Source: JAUPVL01 sp964512085 (GTDB lineage: Bacteria > Patescibacteriota > Saccharimonadia > CAILAD01 > BJGX01). From it: a stretch of 17,346 nt of DNA. Below are positions 6,704 through 13,434 of this stretch, in pieces. The stretch is from positions 1 to 17,346 of the forward strand of contig CAZEIU010000016.1 of NCBI GenBank assembly GCA_964512085.1, given 5' to 3'. The stretch's first letter is position 1. Each line of letters begins with the position of its first letter. Under the pieces are notes generated by a model that saw only the letters and a list, made by a program, of their open reading frames with translations, was not told the origin of the DNA and did not search any database. Position numbers and translations under genes: made by a program.

Positions 6704-7615
6704 ATGTTTAGCGAATACATGAGTGATTTTTTGGAATATTTAGAAGTTGAGAAAGGCCGAAGCCTTAAGACGATTGAGAACTATAGTTTGTACTTAAACC
6801 GATTTATTGAATTTACCGACGATATTAAAGTAAGTAAAATCGATATAAACAAGATAAGCAAATGGCGACAATGGCTCAACAGATATAAAGCTGAGGATGG
6901 CCGTACTATTGGCCGAGCTACCCAAAATTATCATCTTATTGCTATGCGTAGTTTTCTTAAGTACCTGGCCAGACGCGATATAGATTCGCTCGCTCCCGAA
7001 AAGATTGAGCTGGCAACTAGCAAGCGACCACAAGTAAGTTTTTTGACCGAAGATGAAGTAAAAAGATTGTTTGAAGTAATTAAGACAGATAATATTATTG
7101 GTTTGCGCGATAGAGCCATATTAGAGCTACTCTTCTCTACCGGCTTGAGGGTATCTGAGCTAGCGGCTCTAAACGTAAAAGATCTCAATTTTAAGACTGG
7201 TGAGTTTTCGGTGCGGGGCAAAGGGCAAAAAGATAGACCGGTATATGTAAGTGAGTCGGCTGCTTATGTACTAGCTAAATACCTAGAGGCTCGCAACGAT
7301 GATTTTGCGCCACTATTTGTGCACTACAGAGGCACACAAGATGATTTTAATAAGGGCGAATACACTCGACTTACGGTGCGCTCTATTCAACGCATTGTTG
7401 CACGCTATGCCAAAGAAGCCGGCATAGCCAAGCACGTTACTCCCCACACCCTTAGGCACAGCTTTGCTACAGATTTACTAACTAACGGCGCAGATTTGCG
7501 TAGTGTGCAAAGTTTGCTAGGACATAGCAATATTGCTACAACCCAAGTTTATACCCACGTTACCGACCCCCAGCTCAGAAAAACTCACAAAGATTTTCAC
7601 TCGGGTAACTTTTAA
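6704..7615 (+). CDS. Tyrosine recombinase of the XerC/XerD type
   Basis: A 303-residue tyrosine site-specific recombinase. An N-terminal SAM-like DNA-binding domain (about 1-95) precedes the catalytic domain (about 108-295). All six catalytic residues are visible: R149 in STGLRVSE, K173 in RGKGQKDR, H248 and R251 in TPHTLRHS, H274 in LLGHSN, and the nucleophile Y283 in QVYTHV. Length and motifs match the housekeeping Xer enzymes that resolve chromosome dimers at dif. No phage or integron genes and no flanking repeats are present, so a mobile-element integrase is less likely. XerC and XerD cannot be told apart here, and a small genome may use a single Xer. It diverges from mnmG; its promoter is unclear (CATATT at 6683-6688 is a possible -10), and a TTAAGCTTAA palindrome sits just before the start. 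Confidence 0.93.
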   Translation: MFSEYMSDFLEYLEVEKGRSLKTIENYSLYLNRFIEFTDDIKVSKIDINKISKWRQWLNRYKAEDGRTIGRATQNYHLIAMRSFLKYLARRDIDSLAPEKIELATSKRPQVSFLTEDEVKRLFEVIKTDNIIGLRDRAILELLFSTGLRVSELAALNVKDLNFKTGEFSVRGKGQKDRPVYVSESAAYVLAKYLEARNDDFAPLFVHYRGTQDDFNKGEYTRLTVRSIQRIVARYAKEAGIAKHVTPHTLRHSFATDLLTNGADLRSVQSLLGHSNIATTQVYTHVTDPQLRKTHKDFHSGNF

Positions 7616-8760
7616 TTTCCCCCTATTGTAAAAGTACAAAAGTTTGAACGTGCTAGATCGCCATTTTCTGCAATTGTAAGAGATTTACAAATAGTCTTGT
7701 TTGAATACAGCACGTCAGTAAAATAACTATTGCTCAGCTGATTAACACTAAGTGGTTTATCAACCTGCACTCTTCTGTAATAATCACCTACTTTGGCCGT
7801 TACATCAATAGTAGCGACAGATTGGCCGGCCTGCAAAGGCGTGTTTAAGTCTGTAGAGTTAAATAGCTGTGTTTGTATACCGGTCTCTTTAAATCTTGGC
7901 TTAAATTGAATCGCCAGCAGTTTATTTGAGCTCGGCACAAGTACATTTAAATTAATATTTGCAATGCATAAATATTCGCTATCTACCGAATCATTACATT
8001 TTGATGAGTCATTAACAGCAGCAGCTAAATTACCAGTCATATCTCTTGGGGTACCAAGAGGAGTAATTAATATTGTTTTGACATCTAATTTATTGTCGGC
8101 GCCAGACGATCCACCGTTTGGGTAAGAAAAAGCGGTCACTTCTACTAAAGCCGGATTATTGGTACTAGGCTCTGCATAAGGTATGTAATCATTTGGCAAA
8201 GGCTCTGCATTGACTGGAGCTTGAGCTTCTTGGCATCTTCCTGGAACGGGAATTTTTCTTCCGCCAAGGTCTATGGTTTGGCACGACTCAGGCACCGCAG
8301 GTATAGCCAAATCATCTTTTAGCCCCCATTTAATTGTGAGTAGGTTGGCATTATTGTCTCCTTTTGGGTATATAAGTGCGCTTTTGTCTTTATCTATGTG
8401 CTGAAGTTGCGATGTACCTCCAGTCTGAACTGTTCGACACACAATTTGGGTTTGGTTCTCACTACTCTCATCTACACTATAACTAACCGGATATTCAGGT
8501 GCTATTGTATTACCACAATTGGTCGGTAAGGATGCTAATGGATTTTTTTCTAGTTCTTGCACAGTTTTTTTCACTGCCGATTCGGCCGCTACAAGTGCTC
8601 TATTAGACAAATCGTTACTTACTGCCTGTTGAGACTCACGAATAGATAGTGTTGTTAGACCCGTAATAATTGTCACAAAAACCAACGAGATTCCAACTAC
8701 CAATAATAGTGATGTTGCACCAGATTTATCGCCTAATTGCCTTAATAATTTGGATTTCAT
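7612..8760 (-). CDS. PilX/GspK-like minor pilin, large and cysteine-rich
   Basis: A 382-residue protein from ATG 8760. The N-terminus has a class III-like signal: a basic leader ending in KSG, then ATSLLLVVGISLVFVTIITGL (membrane helix about 15-35), then ESQQAVSNDLSNRALVAAESAVKK. This matches the PilX N-terminal domain, whose members have a RGA-type cleavage site and an AAEAAL helix. The fifth mature residue is Leu rather than Glu, as in tip proteins of the GspK/PilX class. The rest is a long soluble region with eight cysteines, likely disulfide-bonded outside the cell. It probably sits at or near the pilus tip and is a candidate for surface contact. It is the last gene of the minor-pilin run. 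A TTG start at 8799 would add 13 residues and tighten the spacing to the previous gene, but fits a pilin leader less well. Confidence 0.8.
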   Translation of the reverse strand: MKSKLLRQLGDKSGATSLLLVVGISLVFVTIITGLTTLSIRESQQAVSNDLSNRALVAAESAVKKTVQELEKNPLASLPTNCGNTIAPEYPVSYSVDESSENQTQIVCRTVQTGGTSQLQHIDKDKSALIYPKGDNNANLLTIKWGLKDDLAIPAVPESCQTIDLGGRKIPVPGRCQEAQAPVNAEPLPNDYIPYAEPSTNNPALVEVTAFSYPNGGSSGADNKLDVKTILITPLGTPRDMTGNLAAAVNDSSKCNDSVDSEYLCIANINLNVLVPSSNKLLAIQFKPRFKETGIQTQLFNSTDLNTPLQAGQSVATIDVTAKVGDYYRRVQVDKPLSVNQLSNSYFTDVLYSNKTICKSLTIAENGDLARSNFCTFTIGGN

Positions 8761-8813
8761 AATTATATATATTTTACTGCTAAACTGCTTGTGGTACAAA
8801 TGGTTGAGACAGA

Positions 8814-9410
8814 TTACTGCGACTCTATGGCAGTTTTATATTCGGTTTGATCACAAAAGTTATCGGCAGGCTGACAACTTGAGGAGAGCCCATTGATCGA
8901 AGTAATGTTCATTATTACTGATTTTTTGGCAAATGAAAGGTTTGAGCCCATTACCAAATCGAATTTCAATAAGCTAATTTTCATTGCCGGATCTGATATG
9001 GCAATTTGAGGCTCAGCTGACGTGTTAGAAGGTGGACAATAATCATTGATATTATTTATCGTACCTACAGGAATTCTATATTTTTGATAAACAACACTGT
9101 TACCTTGTAGAGAAATAGTAAATGGTAGACTATCGCTCGATGGATTTGTAGGTACCAAACATATACTCGAGCCCGAAGGATCTATATACCCTATTTGATT
9201 AGCATTGATAAGTCGGGTGGTTAAATCTACCAGTTGGCGCGTTGATTCTTGATTTTTTCTGGTAATGCCAGACCATGTGTAAAATCTCAGTACTCCTATA
9301 AAAGTACTAATTATTATAGTAAACATCATACTAATAATGACTGTGGCAAAAATCAGCTCTATGAGAGTAAAGCCATCGGCATGTTTTTGGTGAGATGTAT
9401 TTTTGTTCAT
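8814..9410 (-). CDS. PilW-like minor pilin (type IV prepilin)
   Basis: A 198-residue prepilin. A short leader (about 13 residues) ends in DG, then the mature protein begins FTLIELIFATVIISMMFTIIIST, with Glu at mature position 5 and a hydrophobic helix that anchors the subunit in the membrane before assembly. The following amphipathic stretch (TRKNQESTRQLVDLTTRLINANQ) extends the alpha1 helix. The globular part holds four cysteines and ends QTEYKTAIESQ. Its position between the PilV-like and PilX-like genes and its size suggest the PilW/GspJ class, but there is no decisive motif for that assignment. ATG 9410 overlaps the previous gene's TGA (ATGA), indicating translational coupling. Confidence 0.85.
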   Translation of the reverse strand: MNKNTSHQKHADGFTLIELIFATVIISMMFTIIISTFIGVLRFYTWSGITRKNQESTRQLVDLTTRLINANQIGYIDPSGSSICLVPTNPSSDSLPFTISLQGNSVVYQKYRIPVGTINNINDYCPPSNTSAEPQIAISDPAMKISLLKFDLVMGSNLSFAKKSVIMNITSINGLSSSCQPADNFCDQTEYKTAIESQ

Positions 9411-9988
9411 AGTGTTTTGGTTAATATTACGATGTTTTTAACAGATTCTAAATTATCATTTCTGTCTTTCCATTGAACAATAATATTGGCTTTGACGCTA
9501 TCACAGGTCTGTATATCGCTTGTCTTGCAAGACGAACTAGGATTATCTGGTTTTTCGAATTTTATTTGCACTATATAATCTAAACCGTTAGATGAGCTCA
9601 GTAGGTATGGCGCTAGATCGTTACAGTTAGAAACATTAGTAAGGCTAATAAGCTCCCATATGATATTTGTTGAAGAATTTGGTTTCATGCAGTATTTAGA
9701 TATTTCATTTATTTTTGCACCTCCAGATACTGAGCCATTATCACCCATAAAGTTTGGGAAGCCTCCGCTTGCGTCCCATGGTAAGCTGTTTCTATAGGTC
9801 TTAAGAGCCTGCGATTGGTACTGTGCAATAAGCAAGGCTTGAGTTCTTTGTTGTGCTGATACCGAAGATTTGCGGGCTGCAATAGCACCGGTAAAGGCAA
9901 AGCCTACAATAGTGCCGAGTATTGCAAATGCAAAAATTACTTCTATGAGCGTATCGCCTACGGGGTAACGACTGTTTAAGTTCTTCAT
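9407..9988 (-). CDS. PilV-like minor pilin with Asp after the cleavage site
   Basis: A 193-residue prepilin beginning MKNLNSRYPVG followed by DTLIEVIFAFAILGTIVGFAF. The predicted cut is after G11, giving Asp (D12) as the first mature residue instead of the usual Phe or Met; Glu at mature position 5 (E16) is kept. The soluble part has four cysteines. Gene order suggests the PilV/GspI class. The frame extends upstream to 10069, but ATG 9988 gives a normal short leader and an ATGA overlap with the preceding gene's stop, so it was chosen. The product should be processed by the PilD encoded two genes upstream and join the tip or priming complex. Confidence 0.85.
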   Translation of the reverse strand: MKNLNSRYPVGDTLIEVIFAFAILGTIVGFAFTGAIAARKSSVSAQQRTQALLIAQYQSQALKTYRNSLPWDASGGFPNFMGDNGSVSGGAKINEISKYCMKPNSSTNIIWELISLTNVSNCNDLAPYLLSSSNGLDYIVQIKFEKPDNPSSSCKTSDIQTCDSVKANIIVQWKDRNDNLESVKNIVILTKTL

Positions 9989-10788
9989 GGCGTATATCTT
10001 TCTACTCTTGTTTGGTTGTTGCCCGAAAGATCGATGTAGATATAGTATTTTCGCTCGGCGTTTTCCCAAGTGCTTTGATCGAGTAATTTGGTTCTATCTA
10101 GTATTTGGGCAACGGCCAGCCTTAGCGTACCTTGGCGGCTAGAATTTTTATAGCTTTCTGGATTGAAGGCTTCTGTGGATGCTCCTCCTTTGAATACATA
10201 CATACCACTAAGACCATTGCCCAACCCATCACCAAGACCGTTTTTTACTACTACACCTATTGGCGTTCCGTTATCTAGGCTCGATATTGGCGATTTATCA
10301 AGTGAAGAATACGAACTTGCGCCTGGCTCTTTGTAACAAGTCAAAAACTGACTACAATCACCGCTATTTATAAGATTAAAGGCAAAGCTTTGAGGTATAT
10401 ATACTGGATAACTATCGTAAGGACGAGGCGATGACTGCACTGTTCTACCACCAACTATAGTGGGTGGCGGCAAAACGACTTTGAATATGTATAGACACGA
10501 CTTAGAAGAATCGCCGGTAGAGCAATTATCATTAGTAAAGCCGATTGCTTCACCAAAAAATGTTTCGCCCGGATTGATCTTAGAGGTGTCGTTTGGCCCT
10601 AGCCCTTTTTGAGCCTCGTTGCGAACAGCTTGTATGCTCGACTCTATCTGTTTGGCTGCATCATCGTCGACAAAATTTCGTCGAATAGAATAAACTCCCA
10701 CCACCATTGCCAGCATACCCGCCGAAATAGCCAACACCAGTGTTACCTCTAGCAGTGAAAACCCACGCTTGTCTTTTAGTATTTGCAT
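9985..10788 (-). CDS. FimU/GspH-like minor pilin (type IV prepilin)
   Basis: A 267-residue prepilin with leader MQILKDKRG and mature start FSLLEVTLVLAISAGMLAMVVGV, with Glu at mature position 5 (E14). The N-terminal helix continues as a polar stretch (DDDAAKQIESSIQAVRNEAQ). The globular region carries four cysteines in two close pairs (NDNC...KSC and GDC...LTC) and is longer than typical FimU/FimT proteins. It is the first gene of the minor-pilin run, where FimU/GspH usually stands; that class is inferred from position. The start is fixed by the leader and by a perfect extended -10 whose predicted transcription start is the A of this ATG. Its stop overlaps the next start (ATGA). Confidence 0.85.
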   Translation of the reverse strand: MQILKDKRGFSLLEVTLVLAISAGMLAMVVGVYSIRRNFVDDDAAKQIESSIQAVRNEAQKGLGPNDTSKINPGETFFGEAIGFTNDNCSTGDSSKSCLYIFKVVLPPPTIVGGRTVQSSPRPYDSYPVYIPQSFAFNLINSGDCSQFLTCYKEPGASSYSSLDKSPISSLDNGTPIGVVVKNGLGDGLGNGLSGMYVFKGGASTEAFNPESYKNSSRQGTLRLAVAQILDRTKLLDQSTWENAERKYYIYIDLSGNNQTRVERYTP

Positions 10789-10794
10789 CTCATT

Positions 10795-10803
10795 ATTATA
10801 ACA
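10795..10803 (-). promoter_or_regulatory. Internal extended -10 promoter of the minor-pilin genes, leaderless
   Basis: TGTTATAAT (read 10803 to 10795) lies in the 22-nt gap between pilD and the first minor pilin. It ends 6 nt before ATG 10788, so the seventh base is the A of the start codon. The nine bases are identical to the promoter of the histidine phosphatase gene at 975-983. There is no good -35. Confidence 0.65.
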
Positions 10804-10810
10804 CTTGTGC

Positions 10811-11605
10811 TTATAGCTTAAAAAAGCTCAAATACCATGTAGCTATTTGACTGCCAAAGAAAAGCCCAAAATACAAACCTCCTATCAAAAACGGTGCTAG
10901 AGCAACTTTGCTGGTGCGTTTTTTATTTTTGGTAGCGATTAACACTACACCTGCAATTGCACCCACCAAATAAGCTACAAATAGGGCCACAAGAAGTTGC
11001 GGTACAGTTAGCATTAAGCCCATTACTACTGCTATACGGATATCCCCACCGCCCAATAATCTGCCTTTAGAGAACAACCAAAGCGCCAAATAAAAGCCAG
11101 CAAATACAGCTGTTGCAATTATTTGAGCAACTACAGTGCTCAAACCATAAGTAATGGCATTTACAAATAATAATATTACACCAATACCAATAGCGGGCAA
11201 CATAAATCTGTCGGGTAACTGCATGTATTTGAGATCATATACAAAAGCCGATATTAAAAATACCGTTGCCAAACACCACAAGATAGTCGTAATAGTGCTT
11301 ATGAGGCTATTTGGTTGAAAATAATAAACAATTGCTACAAATAATAATCCGTTAGCTAGTTCTACAATTGGATACTGCCAAGATATTTTTTGCTTGCAAT
11401 ATCTGCACTTACCCTTTAGCCACGCAAAACTAACCAATGGCACTAAATCTTTGGCGGCTAGCCGATGATTGCACTTAGGGCACTGCGAGCGGCCTATAAC
11501 TATGCTTTTATTATGCCTGACTCGCCAAACCCACGCGTTAATAAAACTACCTACAATAAGGCCCAATATAAAAACTACTAACAAATAAATATATATCATA
11601 ACCAT
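10811..11605 (-). CDS. pilD: Prepilin peptidase / N-methyltransferase (PilD)
   Basis: A 264-residue polytopic aspartic protease that removes prepilin leaders at the inner face of the membrane and methylates the new N-terminus. The N-terminal part after the first helix has the zinc-binding C42-x2-C45 and C67-x2-C70 pairs (QCPKC and CRYC) typical of the bifunctional form. Catalytic aspartates are D124 in VYDLKYMQLPD and D188 in GGGDIR. About eight hydrophobic segments cover the rest. It is the only processing enzyme in the window, so it should serve the major pilin upstream and the three minor pilins with a canonical Glu5, and probably the PilX-like one. It follows a terminator and no clear promoter was found, so expression may depend on partial readthrough. 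Met3 (11599) is an alternative start. Confidence 0.95.
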   Translation of the reverse strand: MVMIYIYLLVVFILGLIVGSFINAWVWRVRHNKSIVIGRSQCPKCNHRLAAKDLVPLVSFAWLKGKCRYCKQKISWQYPIVELANGLLFVAIVYYFQPNSLISTITTILWCLATVFLISAFVYDLKYMQLPDRFMLPAIGIGVILLFVNAITYGLSTVVAQIIATAVFAGFYLALWLFSKGRLLGGGDIRIAVVMGLMLTVPQLLVALFVAYLVGAIAGVVLIATKNKKRTSKVALAPFLIGGLYFGLFFGSQIATWYLSFFKL

Positions 11606-11637
11606 TATTATTAATGATTTAGATTATTTAAGCAATC

Positions 11638-11668
11638 AAAAAACTCCCACAATAATGAGAGCTTTTTT
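11638..11668 (-). terminator. Intrinsic terminator after the major pilin gene
   Basis: On the minus strand CTCTC (11661-11657) pairs with GGGAG (11648-11644) around an 8-nt loop, followed by six T (11643-11638). The A tract before the stem can extend the pairing with the T tract, and the structure could also work in the plus direction. It starts about 5 nt past the pilin stop and separates it from pilD. Confidence 0.85.
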
Positions 11669-11673
11669 ATTAA

Positions 11674-12087
11674 CTAATTACCAACACACTGGGCTGATCC
11701 AGCCACTTCACTCCAGTAACCGACAGTAACTTTTCTAGGATCAGTTGTACCACTTTGAGTTGAACAATCAACATTTCTCCAATAATACAATACATTAGGA
11801 GTATTAGGTATGGCGCCCGGAGGGCCATCCTGTGGTGCTGGTGAAATACCAACTGTGTAAGTACTGAATGCAGCAACATTAGCAGGGTAATTCCCAGAAT
11901 TATTAGAAGCATAAGCTTCTGCGGCAGCAAGTGTTCTTGCGGCGGCGTTTCTAAGGGCAGTATCTCGTTGAGATCTCTGAGCACCTGCAACTGCTAAGAA
12001 AACAATTACCATTATAAGCGCAGCTATAGCTAGTACAATTACTATTTCTATAAGAGTAAAGCCTTTGGTTGATTTTTTGAGATTCAT
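11674..12087 (-). CDS. pilA: Major type IV pilin
   Basis: A 137-residue prepilin and the most likely shaft subunit. The leader MNLKKSTKG is followed by mature FTLIEIVIVLAIAALIMVIVFLAV, with Glu at mature position 5 (E14), the residue that aligns subunits during assembly. After the long N-terminal helix comes an Ala-rich amphipathic part (NAAARTLAAAEAYASNN) and a small globular domain. Two cysteines, C108 and C134, could form the disulfide bounding a C-terminal D-region. It is called the major pilin because it is small and is flanked by its own -35/-10 promoter, a leader with a Shine-Dalgarno and a strong terminator, which together allow high separate expression. It lies directly after pilC. 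Confidence 0.92.
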   Translation of the reverse strand: MNLKKSTKGFTLIEIVIVLAIAALIMVIVFLAVAGAQRSQRDTALRNAAARTLAAAEAYASNNSGNYPANVAAFSTYTVGISPAPQDGPPGAIPNTPNVLYYWRNVDCSTQSGTTDPRKVTVGYWSEVAGSAQCVGN

Positions 12088-12090
12088 TTA

Positions 12091-12124
12091 CGAAATTTTC
12101 CTTTCAAATTCCGATATAAGTCGG
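12091..12124 (-). promoter_or_regulatory. Pilin mRNA leader with two mutually exclusive hairpins
   Basis: In the pilin leader RNA, CGGAATTT (12113-12106) can pair with AAATTTCG (12098-12091) over 8 bp with one G-U, exposing the Shine-Dalgarno in the 7-nt loop GAAAGGA. An alternative upstream hairpin pairs CCGA (12124-12121) with TCGG (12114-12111), using the same CGG bases, so both cannot form together. The Shine-Dalgarno is 11 nt from the ATG if unfolded, longer than ideal. Confidence 0.45.
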
Positions 12125-12150
12125 GGGTTTTATTTTATCTATTATTTACA

Positions 12151-12179
12151 ATTCTGAAGCATAAGCGCAATGATGTCAA
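12151..12179 (-). promoter_or_regulatory. Promoter of the major pilin gene
   Basis: A perfect -35, TTGACA (12179-12174), begins immediately after the pilC stop codon. A 17-nt spacer leads to CAGAAT (12156-12151), four of six matches. The predicted start near 12144 gives a leader of about 55 nt. This is the only consensus TTGACA promoter I found. Confidence 0.65.
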
Positions 12180-13424
12180 CTACCTTGTTTGGGTAGTTGT
12201 AGCTGGGTTTATATTAATACCCCCACCTACCAAGCTATATATTGGGTACAGTATGGCAATAATTATAAAGAACACCATTCCGCCAAGCAGAATCATCAGA
12301 ACAGGCTCAATTATGGTACTAAGGTTTTTGACAGCTTGCTCTACCTCTTGCTCGTAAAAGCTAGCTACTTTATTGAGCATTTCGCCCAAAGTACCAGAAT
12401 CTTCACCAACCTTTATCATTTGCGGTACTAGCTTGAGAAAATAATCGTTTTTGCTCAAAGCTCCAGAGAGAGATTTGCCACTTTTAACTTCTTCTGAGGC
12501 ATTAATAATAATATCTGAGAGTATTGTGTTGTTTACTGCCTCGGCACTAATGCTTAAGGCCTCTAAGAGCGGTACGCCAGAGTTTACTAAGCTACCCAGA
12601 GTTCTACTAAACCGAGCCATATATAGCTTTTTAAACAAAGTGCCAAAAACTGGCAATTTAAGTTTGGTTCTGTCTAGCAACTTCTTACCACTAGAGGTTT
12701 TAAAGTATGCCCTACTGCCAAATATAATTGCCAAAATTAATAAAATAGTAAGTGGCCAAAATCTGGTGGCTGTTTTTGAGAATGTTAGAGTAAGTTGAGA
12801 CAAAAAAGGCAATGGCTTTTTAAGCTCAATATATAAGTTCTCTATTTGTGGCATTATTGTAGCGAGCATATAAAACAACACGGCTATAATTGTAGCCAGC
12901 ACCAAAAGTGGATATATAAGTGCGCCCCGTACTTTGCTAATAATTTGGGCATCGCTCTCCTGCTGATCGGCCAAACGAGTAAGAGCTTCGTCTAAAGTGC
13001 CAGACTCTTCACCGGCGTGTAATAGACTTATAAATACAGGGTTAAATATCTCTGGGTATTGAGCAAAAGACTCAGCCAATGATTGCCCGCCTTCTACCGA
13101 AGAGTAAATTTTATCGAGCTTAGATTTAAAGTTCTTGTCGGTCACTTGCTCTATAGCTGTAGATAGCGCCTGAGTAATTGGCAAGCCGGCTTTTACAAGT
13201 GTTGCCAATTGACGTGTAAAAATAACTCGTTTTTTGGGGCTGACTTTATTAAATAAAGACAAACTAGTAAGGCTATTGCCCGAACTTACTGGTGTAATCT
13301 TGATAGGAAAAAGATTTTTCGACTTTAATATCTCTGCTGCAGCCATTTGGTTGTCGGCCGAAATTTTACCGGTTATCTTGCTGTTGTCGGCCCTATCTTT
13401 GGCAGTGTAGTTAAATTCAATCAT
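12180..13424 (-). CDS. pilC: Type IV pilus inner-membrane platform protein PilC (GspF family)
   Basis: A 414-residue platform protein that couples the motor ATPases to pilin insertion and extraction. It contains two repeats of the T2SS-F domain: one at about 66-190 (start FTRQLATLVKAGLPITQAL), the other at about 270-395 (start FSRTLGSLVNSGVPLLEAL). Each has the typical conserved GEESGTL / GEDSGTL element. Membrane helices are at about 167-190, 220-238 and 375-398. The N-terminal 60 residues form the usual soluble extension. It starts 10 nt after pilT and is followed directly by the pilin promoter. The C-terminus carries a short polar tail (GININPATTTQTR) beyond the last helix. Confidence 0.95.
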   Translation of the reverse strand: MIEFNYTAKDRADNSKITGKISADNQMAAAEILKSKNLFPIKITPVSSGNSLTSLSLFNKVSPKKRVIFTRQLATLVKAGLPITQALSTAIEQVTDKNFKSKLDKIYSSVEGGQSLAESFAQYPEIFNPVFISLLHAGEESGTLDEALTRLADQQESDAQIISKVRGALIYPLLVLATIIAVLFYMLATIMPQIENLYIELKKPLPFLSQLTLTFSKTATRFWPLTILLILAIIFGSRAYFKTSSGKKLLDRTKLKLPVFGTLFKKLYMARFSRTLGSLVNSGVPLLEALSISAEAVNNTILSDIIINASEEVKSGKSLSGALSKNDYFLKLVPQMIKVGEDSGTLGEMLNKVASFYEQEVEQAVKNLSTIIEPVLMILLGGMVFFIIIAILYPIYSLVGGGININPATTTQTR

Positions 13425-13434
13425 TATTAACTAC

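Noticed and set aside
6704..7615. Phage or integron integrase
   Set aside because: Motifs and length fit a housekeeping Xer recombinase, and no phage genes, cassettes, direct repeats or attachment sites were seen nearby.
9989..10069. Upstream start for the PilV-like pilin
   Set aside because: It would place 27 extra residues before a normal prepilin leader and overlap the previous gene; ATG 9988 gives an ATGA overlap like its neighbour.
11670..11990. 106-codon frame overlapping the major pilin
   Set aside because: It is a shifted frame inside the pilin gene, whose product has clear prepilin features.
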